Shown here: positions 23,161-34,492 of the stretch, piece after piece
Layout of the letters: each line of letters begins with the position of its first letter
Numbering within the stretch: position 1 is the stretch's first letter
Assembly (NCBI GenBank): GCA_019188255.1
Contig: JAETXT010000002.1
Coordinates: 1,116,001-1,180,000 of the forward strand
Length of the DNA stretch: 64,000 nt
From: Verticillium longisporum
Lineage: Eukaryota > Ascomycota > Sordariomycetes > Glomerellales > Plectosphaerellaceae
Direction of reading: 5' to 3'
Position numbers and translations under genes: made by a program
The notes under the pieces: model-generated
The model's input: only the letters and a program-made list of their open reading frames with translations
Told to the model about the DNA's origin: nothing
Databases searched by the model: none

Positions 23161-25558
23161 TCAGTGAACGCCATTAGCCCCGTCGCCCCTGAGCGTGTCC
23201 AGCTCGTCCTTGGTCCGCCTGTACATCTCCTGCGCCTCCCTCTCCCTCCGGCTGACGAAGCTGACCTCCTCGCGCAACGCCTCGAGACGGCGCGAGATGG
23301 CCACCTCCTCAGAGATGGCCAGCGTCTTGAAGCCGTTGGGTGCATTGTTCGCCTTCTCCAACGCCTCGTGCGCGCCATTAATCTTCTCGCGCAGCAGCGC
23401 CTGGCGCTTCACGTAGCCGCCGAGGTGCAGCTTCAGCTTCGTCTCCAGCTTGGTGCCCCTGTCTGCTGACGCAATGATCGAGTCCTGCACGGTCTGCAAC
23501 ATGTTAGCAATGACTTCCTCCTCTCCTGTTGATTCTCGGGAAGACCTACATCGAATGCGGCACGCATGACTGTCTCCTGGTGGCGCTCTTCGTCATCATC
23601 GTAGCAGCCGAGACCAAGGAGGAGAGAACTGCTGCTGCGGCTTTCAAAGTGCTGTTGGACCTGTTCGAGGCCTGGGATTTCCGCCGTCTCCGCCGCGATC
23701 GCCTGCCGAGCCGCGGCCAGATCACTGTCACCAATGACATCCAGCGGAGGCGCGGACCCCTTCACCTTGCCTCCGGCCTGGGGAAATTTGGTCGCGTCGT
23801 TGGCGATGAGCTTGGCGGCTTCCGCGGCAATCAGGCCCTCGGGTCCATCCGCGATTTTGGATGCCAGCGAGACCAACGCAGAAATGTTGATGGAGGCTGG
23901 CCGGGGCAGATTCTTCTGCATGACCTGAGACCGTCGTTTCTGGTCCAAGGCCTCCAGAGCCTCGCGGGTCTCCCGATCGCGGCGATCACGGCGGGAGGCG
24001 TCCTCGCGCAGCTCGTCGTCCGTTTTGACGACCTCTTGCTGTTCCTCGGGAAGCTCGAGTTCCCACTCGACATCCTTCGGCTTCGGCAGAGATGCGAGAC
24101 CTTGCTTCAGCTGGTTGCGTACGGCCAGCTCGCGCATCTTCACATCACGGGGTGTGGCGCCGACCTGCGAAGTGCCGTCCTCGTTGAGGGCAAAGCTGTC
24201 CCGAGGCGTTCGCATAGGCGTCTGCCCTGGCCGGCCCGGTGTCACTCCTACGCCGTTTGCGCCAGCTCTCAAGGGTGTGGCCAGGGGTTGGGCGTGGATA
24301 CAACGTGCTTCCGCGGCGCAATGCCATCAAAGCCTGTCGACTGGGTGCCCTCGTGTAGAGGCGTGTTCTCCCCGCCCAGCAGAGACGGTTGTGTGTTTGT
24401 CAGGGCGCGAATGTTTCGGAGTTCGTTGGCGATGTGGTCTTCTTGCGCAGGCGCGCGAGGTGTGCGGATGGGCGTGCCGTTGTTGAGCGTCGAATATTCG
24501 CTGACAAGGCCGCGCGTCGAGTCGTTCTCGGCTTGTCGAGCCAGGTTGCTGGCGCGCTCACCCATCATGCCCATCTTGACGATATCCTCGAGCTCGCCGT
24601 CGCTGACCTGCGGGGCAGGCAGGTTGAGTGCCCGCCTCTTGCTGCTCTGCTCCGCCTCTCTGATCTTCTGCTGCTGACCCGCCTTCATGGCGGCCTGGTG
24701 CGACGCCGACGCACCGTCCTTGTCCTTCTTTCTCCTCTTGCTGTCGCCGTCGTCGTCGCCGTCTCCTTTGCGCTTGTTGGCCAGGTGCTGTTTCCGCGGG
24801 TCGAAAGCCTCGCGCGCGCGTTCATTCTCCACAATCTCGTCGGCGGTATCGTAGAAGCCCGGCACGGCCTTTTTCTCAAAGGGAATGTCGGCATTGTAGT
24901 CCATCTGGCCCTTCTTCCGCGTGACGACCTTGATGTTGATGCCGGCCGTCTTGAGCTCGCGACGCTTCTGCAGCGAGGCCAGACGGCGCGACTCCTCCTG
25001 CTCCCTCTCGCGGGCCTTTCGCTTGGCCTTTTTGCCCTGCGTGCGGGCGAGACGCGCACGCGCCTCGCTCAGCTTCTCCTCCTCTCCCTCGTCGAGATCG
25101 ATCGGTTCGGGCCGCGCCGGGTAGCTCTCGGGGTCTGGGTCAAGCTCGCCGGGCCGCAAGCGTCGCACGTCGTCGGCAGAGGGGGCCTGCGTCTCGGCGC
25201 CGTCGGGTCCCGTCAGGCCCAGGCCGCCGGCCTCGCGGGCCTCGGCCTCGTCGAGGAGCTTCTGGTAGCGCTCGAGGCACTGGTTGGCGGTGCGGCCGAC
25301 GACGGGGGCAATGGTGCGCCACTGGGTCGGCATGAGCTTGGCGAGGTGCAGGAGCTTCTCGTCCTCCTCCTTGCTCCATTCGATCTTCTTGATGCTGGGG
25401 TCGAGCCATTCGTTCCATCGCGCTTTGCACTGCTTGGGCGTCTTGCGCGCCAGCAGGGACGACACGCGCGCCCATTGATTGAGGCCATATTTCGAGACTG
25501 AGGCCTTGAGGATCTCATCCTCGATGTTGGTCCAGACGCCTCCCTTGACGACGGGCAT
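23161..25558 (-). CDS. CEF1: Pre-mRNA splicing factor Cef1/Cdc5 (frame broken once)
   Basis: Core subunit of the Prp19/NTC complex that stabilises the catalytic spliceosome. The N terminus [20 protein letters not shown] starts two Myb repeats (about residues 5-105; [20 protein letters not shown] and [20 protein letters not shown]). A basic linker and the long CDC5 C-terminal region with coiled coil follow. Exon 1 runs from 25558 to 23550 and exon 2 is 23161..23493 (intron 23494..23549), about 780 codons. Within exon 1 the frame slips at the run of four G (plus strand) at 24284-24287. One added base turns [13 protein letters not shown] into [16 protein letters not shown], as expected for the family. 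The gene should be essential, so a base-calling error is likely. Confidence 0.92.
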
Positions 25559-26269
25559 TTTGGCGGTGGGAAAGCAGAGTGATGGTTGGAGGAGGGGGAG
25601 CTGTCCAGCCTGATGCCGGAGTAGCAGACAGAAAATGAAGATGGACGTGATGATGGAACACGGGTTACGTAAGGTGCTTTCCCGCGCTGGCGGCTTACAT
25701 GCCTTAGATGCATTTGGTACTGGTTATGAGTGCGGACTGGGCTCCTTGCATATTATGCACTTAGCGTGCCGAGTGGGGCGGTACACTGACGTAGGTAGCT
25801 CCAAGGTCTCCATTTCACTTCAACAAACGTTGAACAACGACTAGAGCAGCCAGATAAGGATCATTTCCTCAGTCAGTCACATTGAACGTGTTCCCGTTAT
25901 GAAACGATTCACATGCATTTTTGAATAGATTCCTGGCTGAGGCTCCATCTGAAGCCACCACTGTTGACCCACGTCATTCGCTTCCTCCCGCCTTTTCATG
26001 AGGATTTAGTCAATGGTGGAAAGGACCAGGCCATCCCCGCCATTGTGACATGTCAAGATTTTGAATGAGTCCCACGATTTCAAACGGGATGAACGGGAGA
26101 GGACGGAGAATGACCATGAAAAATGGTGGATGAAGATGATTGGTAGACCGCCGAAGTATGTACAACAAAAGTTCCTCCACAATGAGCCAAACTTTTGAGG
26201 GGATATCAGAGCCAGATCCCGTCGAAAACAAAAACCGTCTACTTGACTTGACGCCTGTATGTGGTGCCT
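25559..26269. other. Intergenic region, nothing recognised
   Basis: About 710 bp upstream of CEF1 and downstream of the reductase gene. It should contain the CEF1 promoter. No ORF of note. Confidence 0.4.
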
Positions 26270-27614
26270 TTACACATTGGGGATGCCCTGGTACTCCGCA
26301 TAACCGAGCGCAAGGTTCATGTTCTCTGTCAGGCATCTCATTAGTGACTCGGTCAATATCAAGCTCAGAAAGGGAATACGCACGCAGGCACTGAGTAGCA
26401 GCTCCCTTGTTGAGGTTGTCCATGGAGACGCAGCTTTGGAGGGTCAGCATGGCGGTCATACTTGGAGAGCAACCAGAAACTTACATGACGACACGCTTGC
26501 CAGTGTTGTCAACGGCGAAGCCTCCAATCTCACAGTGGTGCAGCGAGGACACGGATCGCACGAGGGGCGCCTCGCCCACGACCTTGACGAGCTTCTCGCC
26601 GGCATAGCGGTCCTGGTACAGCTGGCGGATGTCGCGCGAGGTCATGGTCTTGTTGAGCGTGATGTTGATGGTGAGGTGGATGGAACGGAACCAGCTGGCG
26701 ACGTGGGGGATGAAAGCAACCGAGGTACCGAGGTGGTGGCTGATCTCCCGCTCGTGGACGTGGCCCGTCAGACTGTACGGAATGAGGTTGTCCTTCAGCA
26801 GGTTGACGTCGTTCTTGGGGGACGGCTTCGTGCCGGCGCCCGAGTAGCCCGAGACGCCAAAGACGACAGGCTCACCGGCGAGGTGCTCGACCAGAGGCGC
26901 AATGCCGAGCTGGGCGGCCGTGGCGTAGCATCCGGGGTTGGAGATGCGGGTAGACGGGAAGATGTCGGAGCGCTTGGTGAGCTCGGGAAGTCCATAGGCC
27001 CACTCCTGGTCGAAGCGATAGTCGGCAGAGAGGTCGACAATGACGCTTCCGCCGCTCTTGCCCTTCTGCGATTCGTTGATGGCATCAACGTAGGGCTTGC
27101 ACACGCCGTTGGGGAGGGCCATGACCCAGCAGTCGATCTCGCCCTTGGCGTCGAGCTGCGCAGCATCCTCGGGCGTCAGGTGTTCGTAGATAACCTTGCG
27201 CTTGGTGTATCGCTCAAGCTCCTTGCCGGCGAGCTCTCGTGACGACACATGGCGAAGGTCCATGTAGGGGTGGGCTTCGAAGAGGTCGATCAGAGCCTGA
27301 CCGGTGTATCCACGGGCGCCAATCAGGGCGATGGGGGACGGGACGTCATTCGAGGCGTTCTTCTTGTCGAGCGGGGGGTTGGGGTTCGTGGTGGTAGCAT
27401 AGCCCTGTCGTTGCTGGCGCACCGGCGTGGATGGCGTGCGAAGGCGAGCCGACGGGACGGCCAGAGTCCTCGCCGTCGAGAGGTTACGGGCGTTGTTGAT
27501 GCTGTGGTTTCGGCCGAGGACAATCGGGTTGGGGCTCGGAGGAGCCACGGACGTAGATCGTCGAAGTAGTTGGCGGGCGCCGGTGCGCGCCGCCATGGAA
27601 GTGGAAGAAATCAT
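26270..27614 (-). CDS. Mitochondrial N-acetyl-gamma-glutamyl-phosphate reductase, stand-alone
   Basis: Third step of arginine synthesis (NADPH-dependent reduction of N-acetylglutamyl phosphate) in mitochondria. Exons 26485..27614, 26384..26433 and 26270..26325 give 411 codons. About 70 residues rich in Arg/Ser/Ala without acid groups form a presequence, ending near QRQGYATTTNPNPP. Then come the Rossmann motif ALIGARGYTGQALIDL, the catalytic Cys in SNPGCYATAAQLG, and the family C terminus NLNKGAATQCLQNMNLALGY built from the last two splices. In yeast ARG5,6 and Neurospora arg-6 this reductase is the C-terminal half of a precursor with acetylglutamate kinase. No kinase coding is found in the 1.1 kb up to the next gene. 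A Gcn4/Cpc1-type site lies 159 bp upstream. Confidence 0.9.
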
Positions 27615-27772
27615 GGGTTCGGATGCTTCTCAATCCAATTGACTCGCTGGTGAAGGGTAGGGAATTCAGCAGGGCTGAGAAAGGGCAATCAATCGGTGAG
27701 AGGTGAAAAGAGGCGGGTGTGGTGGTGAGGCTCAGGATCGACCCCAACCAGTGCGTGCCCGAGATCGGTGGA

Positions 27773-27779
27773 TGAGTCA
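27773..27779. promoter_or_regulatory. Gcn4/Cpc1-type site TGAGTCA
   Basis: Exact match to the TGASTCA consensus of the cross-pathway control activator, 159 bp upstream of the reductase start codon. The position and the arginine role of the gene make it plausible; a 7-bp match alone is weak. Confidence 0.5.
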
Positions 27780-28751
27780 AGTACTGTACTGCGGAAAGGT
27801 GAGGAGGGGCTCCGGTTTTTTTTTTCCCGAGTCCTGTGTGACCGCTGTGGCTGAGAATTGGCCGTCCATCGACGATAGGTGGCGCAGTCAGTAAGTAGTC
27901 CATCGACTCTCTTTGAGATAAGCCTTCCTTCTGCCTCGGGATCGACCAGCCAGTCGGTAATCGTGCTTTGTCTCTATTGGAGTCAGAGTGTATATCTCGC
28001 CCAATCTACCTCTGAAAATACACATCGAGCTTGGCCGCGACTTGTGACATTTCTCCAGCTTTCTGACCTTTGTATCACCAGAGGGAGAGTTTCGACAGTA
28101 CGACGTGACATTTGAAAGATAAGATGTGGTGAGTAGAATCTCAGATGCTGGACAGGAAGACAGGAAGCCTCTGAAGTATTCTGGACACAGCGCCCATGGA
28201 TGAAAGCGCCCCTCTCCCTGCTGCAGACAAGCAAGAGCTTCAGGTGCAGCCAGCGCATTAGCCCCTCCGCAAACTCCGCGGCTGATCATGATCCCTGTCT
28301 GCCCATACCTCTCTGCCCATACCGCTCTGCCCTGAGAATGCTGCTTGGTAATGTGAATTAACCCCTGGAGCAACTGGGGCTGCACTGCATCGTCATCGTT
28401 AGCCGCCTCTTGTTGTTTGCCATCACATCACTGCGATCAACTGCCATGTCATCCCCACACTTGGCTCATCACTCTAGGCCCTGATGCCCTCATCGTCTTC
28501 TTCTCCTTATCTATCCCCCTGGCCCCCCTTCAATCCCACCTTTCGGCCTGTGCTCCATCTGCAGTTTCGTTCGCGCGCAATGGACCAAAACTAACCCTGG
28601 CCATCCCCCACCTCCACACTGTACCATTCGGGCCAAGTGGGACATCACATTCGCGCGTATTGATTTGCCATCTATCCAACCTCGGCGAAGCTCCTGTGCT
28701 TTGCAGCTTGCAACCAGGACTCAACGCCGTCGCTCAAGACACCTTCTCGCC

Positions 28752-30719
28752 ATGCCGGCGCCCAAGACGTATGCAGCCGTTGTGGCTGACGAACAAGACC
28801 CCGTCCTCGGCTCGCCACTCAACCCAGCAAACAACTTGAACGAGACGAGTCCCTTCCTTCGCAACATTGACGGCGGCAATGGCGAACAAGGCGCAAGAAC
28901 AGCCGGTTGGGATGGAGCAGCTGACTTTGACGGCCTTCCCTGGTGGCAGGTCCCATCTGTACGAGGTTCCTCTCCAGCTTCATATGCAGCCAGCTTCTAA
29001 CCAGATGCTCCATGTCAGGTCACTTGGCTGCTGGTGCCCTTCTTCATCTTCGCCATGGCCTTTGGTGGCATGATTGTTCCGAAACTCAACCTGTGAGTCC
29101 GGAGATCCAGGCAGTCCTGTGAAATGGGCTCGTGTACTGACGAGGACTTTCCCCTAGTATCGTCGATTTGGTGTGCCGGAAGCACTTCGCAGACGAAACC
29201 TTGCTCGACCCCAACTTCACCTTTATCCCTGTGGTTCTTGGTGCCGACAATCCACAATGCTTTATACCCGAAGTGAAGAAGAGTGTTTCCATGTTTACCA
29301 TGGCCATCAACCTCACCGTCGGTATCTTGTCAGCCTTTACTGCTCCCAAGTTCGGCCAGCTCTCAGACCGGTACGGTCGTACCATGTTTTTGGCCCTGGC
29401 GTCCATTGGCGGCATCAGTGCCGAGATCATCACCATCCTCTGCGCCAAGTACCCAGATGTAGTCCACTACAACTGGCTCATCGCTGCTGCCGTCTGCGAT
29501 GGCTTGACCGGTTCATTTACCGCCGGCAGCATCCTCAGCAACTCCTATGCGAGCGACTGCACGCCCCCCTCGAAACGTGCCGTTGTCATCGGTCGCCTCC
29601 ACGCCTGTCTCTTCACCGGCTTGGCCGTCGGACCCCTCCTTGCAGGCTTTCTTGTGGCCGCAACGGGCACCCTCCTCTCCGTGTTCTATGCCCTTTTGAT
29701 CTGCCACATCTTCTTCCTTTTCTTCGTTGGCTTTGTTGTGCCCGAGTCGCTTTCCAAGCAGCGCCGACTCCGCGCGCAAAAAGAGCACGCCGAGGAGCAG
29801 GACGATCGCAGCGCTCGCGGGACCTGGCTCGCTCCTCTGCATGTGGCGAACGTCCTGGCGCCTCTCAAGGCCCTCTGGCCAACCAAGGCTGGCAGCTCGC
29901 CCGCTCTGCGCAGGAACCTGGTGGCGCTCGCGACCATTGACATGATCATTGCGGGCGTCGCCATGAGCGTCGGCACCGTCCTCCTGCTCTACTGCGAGTC
30001 CGACGACACCTGGGGCTGGGGCACGGTCGAGAGCTCGCGCTTCATCTCGCTCCTGTCCTGGGTGCGCGTCTTCGTCCTGCTCGCCATCCTCCCCGCCATC
30101 AACCACTTCTTCCGCGTCCGCCCCAACGCACGCCGCGCCCGCGCGTCCGGCACGGCCGTCCCCGACACCAACCAGGGCGCCGACACGCTCGACATTTGGC
30201 TGCTGCGCACCGCCCTCGTGTCCGACATTCTCGGCGGCACGGGCTACATGCTCGCCCGCCACGAGGGCGTCTTCGTCTTCGCCGGCATGCTGACCGCCAT
30301 GGGTGGACTCGGCGGCGCCACCGTCCAGGCCGCCCTTACGAAGCACGTGCCCTCCCAGCAGGTCGGCCAGCTGCTGGGCGCCATCGGACTGCTGCAGGCG
30401 CTATCGAGGATCGTGGGGCCCATTGCCTTCAACAGCCTCTACGCCGTGACTGTGGGCAGCTTTGACACGGCCATCTTTGCGCTGCTGGTCAGCCTGTTCT
30501 TGCTCGCCTTCTTGGCCACGTGGTTGGTCAGGCCGCATGGTATGTTCCAGTCGCGTCTCTTTTTTTTGTCTTTTCATGTTGCTAAATCATCCTGCAGTCT
30601 ACTTGAAGCATGACGAAGAGCCTATTGGCGAGGACGAACCTGTTGGTGAGGAAGAGCCTCTTCTGCAGGAGCAGCGTGGTAGGTCTGCTGTCGAGTCGCA
30701 GGTCGCAGCCAGTGGGTGA
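28752..30719 (+). CDS. MFS transporter (YCR023C / ZIFL-like group)
   Basis: Four exons, 28752..28958, 29019..29092, 29158..30539 and 30598..30719, give 594 codons. The hydrophilic N terminus ends in LPWWQVPSVTWLLVPFFIFA, where the first membrane helix begins and which is formed by the first splice; then FGGMIVPKLNLIVDLVCR. The MFS loop signature is FGQLSDRYGRTMFLALASI. About 12 membrane helices are visible, with a long charged middle loop (about residues 280-330) and an acidic C-terminal tail (DEEPIGEDEPVGEEEPLLQE) containing a dileucine-like EPLL. This resembles fungal MFS proteins of the YCR023C group annotated as tetracycline-resistance or ZIF-like. Substrate unknown; a vacuolar location is possible from the tail signal. 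Confidence 0.85.
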
Positions 30720-31155
30720 TATACCCGTACTTCACTTGACGTTGAGGGAAAGTGTATTTATTTGGTGCAAGGGTGCGGAGAGCGGGCGTTACGGTTACAG
30801 TATCCACGGAAAGTGACATCACCGGGTAGAGGGGCGCGTTTACAGTGATTGGTTCTTTGGATCAGGGAGACAGAGTTGATTACATTACACGAGATTTCTT
30901 TGTCCATGGTCACACTACCTAGACAGACAGGCCATGTTGTCAGCTGTTTTGAAAATACATAACATGTAAGACAACCTGCCTTTGCTCTCGCGCGTGCGAG
31001 CCTTCAGACAACGAAAGGTTCCTGGTGGGCCGTCTAGAATACTGTAGTAATACTTCAATAAAGTCATGGGCACAGAAGATCCCTTGGTTCAGGTATGACA
31101 GGAATGTGGTTGAAATCTCGTATTGTGTTCAACACTGTCCCTCGCGCATCCATCT
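30720..31155. other. Convergent intergenic region
   Basis: About 435 bp between the 3' ends of the MFS gene and CTF18. No gene or repeat recognised; presumably the two 3' UTRs. Confidence 0.4.
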
Positions 31156-34150
31156 CTACATCCCCCTCATCAGCTCCTGCAAAGAAATCGGCTTCCTCAC
31201 AGCATTATTCAGTCCTTCGTTGTACGACACCCAAACCCTAATCGGCTGATCCTGTGCCGCCCTGTCAGCACCATGCCCATCTCCCTCTCCCTCCTGCAGC
31301 GGCTTCTCCTCAATGACGCGCCCGAAAAAGTCCTTTCTGACCCGGTCTGCGAGCGCCAGGACCTTGAGGCGCTTGTGCTCGATAGCCGCCTTTTCCACAC
31401 GGGTCGAGGGTACGTCGTTACCAAGAGGGTTTCCGCCCTGGAAGCGAGCCTGCCGCGCCTCGTTCTCGCGGCGGGCAATGCTCGCCTGTAGCTCCTGGTC
31501 GAGGACTTGACGGACGGCATATCGCGTAGGCGCCTGCACGGACAGCATCGAGGTGGCTGTTTCGTAGACGGCCAAGGCATCGAGATCCCTGTGCATTGTG
31601 AGTATATGGGCCTGGGTGTACGAATCAAATGGACACTTACGGCTCGAGTCGATAGACCCATTGCGGCGTCCGGTTAAAGGCAGAGTCGGTCTCAATCTTG
31701 CCCCTTTGTAGAGTGATGCCGACATCCACCATGATCTCCGCAGCGCGCTTGACCATGGCCTTCTCCGCATCCTTGCGCACGCTCGCAATGCCCTTCTGAT
31801 CTCCACCGCCGCCCACCACGACGGGCTTGACGTCTGGGGAAACGAGCCGGACAAGGTACGGGAGAAACTCGGCGGCAACGTCCTCGGGGCTGCGGAAAGA
31901 CCGCATCAACGTTGGGCTGAGCTGCGCCTGGATCGCTTGGAGCATGGCGCGGTTTTCCTTCTCGGCCTGGTAAGCTTCAAAATCTGCCCGGGGGCCGGAG
32001 AAGGGCACTGTCGCAGCGTCGTCGTCGGCTCCTCCGCCCCATTTCTTGTCGTAGCCCATGGCGACGACGTGTCTTTTGGGCGAAGCGAACAAGCTGTGAC
32101 AGGCGAGGACTGGCAGGCCAAGGTAAGGCGCAAGCTCCCAGTCCTGGCTCGCGAAGAGACGCGAAGAACATGCGTCGTGGAACTGCAGCCAGTCGTAGGC
32201 CTCATTAGGTTTCGAAAGGAAGGAGTCATCGTTGAACTCCCGGTTGGGGTACTCCAGCATGATGTCTGTGACGATCTTGTCGATTTCTCCGCTCGTGTTG
32301 ACCATTTGCTGAAGGCGTTCCATGGAGTGCTTCTTCTGATACTCGGTAAAACCGAGCTGCGCCTTTGGTTGTTCGTGCTGGTTTGTTGCAGTTTTCGAGG
32401 TATCGAGAGCGGCCTTGGGAAAACCACCGCCTTCCTGAAAGACCCGTGCGACAATGTCTTTCGCGCTGCCTCTTCCCGTGCCACGGGCTCCGCCTGCTCC
32501 GCTGGAGAGCTCTTGAACGACGTGCTTGTCGAGCCATTGCCGCGTCAGTCGTGGGGTGCTCTCTGTTGCGGCAGCTCTATAACGTCCTGCAACCCATTCG
32601 CCTACAACCATGACACCTCGCAAGTCACCCTCGGCACCACTCTGGGCTCCTCGCTTTGCATCATTGCCAGTTGCCATACCCCATGCGGCCTCGCAGATCT
32701 TCCTCGCAGCGTCCTTGTCGCAAGGGACACCCTCTTTGTCGAATACAGACTTGAGCCGCGTAACGACGGATTCAATTGTAGGCTTGCCGACATGTATGAC
32801 CTCTGCAAGACCGGATTGTCGAAGGGGCCGAAGAGAGGGGTGATATACATCGTTACAAATCAAGATGAGGGGCCGCATCAATCGGAAATCGTCGCCCTTC
32901 TTCTTCTTGTGACTTGTACTGCCCGCAGCCCCCGAATTCTTCTGATCGAGGAGCACGAGATCGATCAGGGCCTTGACGAAACCACCCTCTCCCGAGGCTC
33001 CAGATCCGCTCACCGCACCGTCCACCTCATCGACAATGACGCAAGCTGGGCGGGCTACTTTGGCCTGCTGTCCATCGCTACCGGTCTTCCTGTTGGCGAC
33101 TGTTCGGACACTCTCAGTGCCTAGGCTTGTCCTGATGCGGTTCTTCACCACATCGCGACTCCTGTCGTCACTGGCGTTGATCTCCATGACTTCGTACCCA
33201 GCCTGCCTCGCGCAGACGTGCGCTAACGTTGTCTTGCCGAGTCCAGGGGGGCCTGTCAACATCAGGATTTTGCGGTGTGGTTTCTCTTCGACGGCGGCGT
33301 CTTTTGCAGCTGGCCTCCGCATGATTGGGGCCTTATTCGTAGCGCCAGGAAACACGATAGGATCCCAGCGCTTCAACCACCGCAACACTGTCCGATTCGT
33401 GCTGTCGTCGCCGCAAAGGTCCATAAATGTCCGTGCTCGGTACTTCTCGGTCCATAATAGGGATTTCTTGGGCTTCTTGGGCCCAATCTGAGTCGCCTCA
33501 ATTGAAGGAAGAGGCTCCGAGGCGGTGTTCTCGGGAACCCTGGGACGGGATCGAGCTTCCGAGATCTCTAAGGCAGCAGCATCCTTCAACTCGTTGATGT
33601 CGACGCCATAGTAGCCTCGTTTTGCCCGACCCTCCTTGGTCTTTGTCCTCGCCGCTATGATTGTCTCGTACGAGTCAATTGTGTTCGGTTTGCGCTGCTG
33701 CAGGTTCATGGCTTTGCCTGTGGAGGTGCGGATGGTATACGTCCGCCGGTTCGAGCTTTGCAAGATTCCCAGGTCGTCGAAAGGCAACAGGTCAGGAACT
33801 TGAGAGCCATCGTATAAGTTTAGACTGTCCGGTGGTGGTATGACTGGCACTGTCTGTGTTGAAGCTGGATCGCCGGTTCGTGTTGTCTCGACAGGTATCG
33901 AATCTTCTTGCGGCGTGTATGATCGTTGCTGGAAGGATGGAAATGGGTGTGCAGTGCCGGTCAGGATTTTCTTCAATGGTGGTTCTTTGCCCCCTTCATC
34001 TTCCGAGCTTTCAGAATCGTCTTCCAGCAGAAACCCGCTCTGCATTTTGGCCTTTGGTCGAGGAACCGCATCTTGTACCGGACGGGGTCTTTTTGGATTG
34101 GGAGGGGACGATGGTGCCGGGTAGTGGATAGGAGAGGACGCGGTGAGCAT
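31156..34150 (-). CDS. CTF18: Ctf18, alternative clamp-loader large subunit
   Basis: Large subunit of the Ctf18-RFC complex that loads or unloads PCNA and supports sister-chromatid cohesion. Exons 31641..34150 and 31156..31588 (intron 31589..31640) give 980 codons. After about 240 low-complexity residues comes KKSLLWTEKYRARTFMDLCG, the RFC box region. Walker A is GPPGLGKTTLAH, the sensor region has MEINASDDRS, Walker B is ACVIVDEVDGA, and then LILICNDVYHPSLRPLR. The C-terminal part (RYAVRQVLDQELQ, ending RVWVSYNEGLNNAVRKP) is the Ctf8/Dcc1-binding tail of Ctf18. A pair of ACGCGA boxes lies upstream. Start 34150 is the first ATG. Confidence 0.93.
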
Positions 34151-34332
34151 GGCGACGACTGTGCTTAGGATATGGTCTCTGCAGAGCGACCACAGGCTCT
34201 TTAAAAATCGAGGTGTTGAAGCTACCAGGTAATCAATTTTGCCTCTTATTTGGTGGTTTGGATTGGCAGTGTTCGCTTGACTGGGGCAAGGAGAGGGAAA
34301 GACACTTCAAAGGTGTCCCGCGGCGCGCCGCG

Positions 34333-34348
34333 ACGCGACTTGACGCGA
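34333..34348. promoter_or_regulatory. Paired ACGCGA (MCB-like) boxes
   Basis: Two ACGCGA copies spaced 10 bp apart at 34333-34338 and 34343-34348, about 185-195 bp upstream of the CTF18 start. MBF, which drives G1/S genes, binds ACGCGT-type boxes with a CGCG core, and replication genes are typical targets. The last base differs from the strict consensus. Confidence 0.4.
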
Positions 34349-34492
34349 CCAGTCCAATCCCTGTAAGTGGTTTCCAACACGACATACAGTGTCTTTTATA
34401 TTTACCACACTGTATTGCACAAGGTCGAGGTCGATGGTCTAATGCTGCCTTGTCATAACATGCCAAGCTAAAGCTCTATCTTTACACAATTT

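Noticed and set aside
24389..25501. 370-codon frame on the plus strand
   Set aside because: Exact antisense of the CEF1 Myb and linker coding sequence; Leu/Arg-rich composition without a domain.
26319..27242. 307-codon plus-strand frame
   Set aside because: Antisense of the arginine reductase, which has clear Rossmann and catalytic Cys motifs.
27615..28751. Search for acetylglutamate kinase exons ahead of the reductase
   Set aside because: Frames here are short and show no amino-acid kinase motifs, and only 1.1 kb is available before the next gene.
29513..30346. 277-codon acidic frame on the minus strand
   Set aside because: Antisense shadow of the MFS transporter.
31937..33124. 395-codon frame on the plus strand
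   Set aside because: Antisense of CTF18 exon 1, whose AAA+ motifs are unambiguous.
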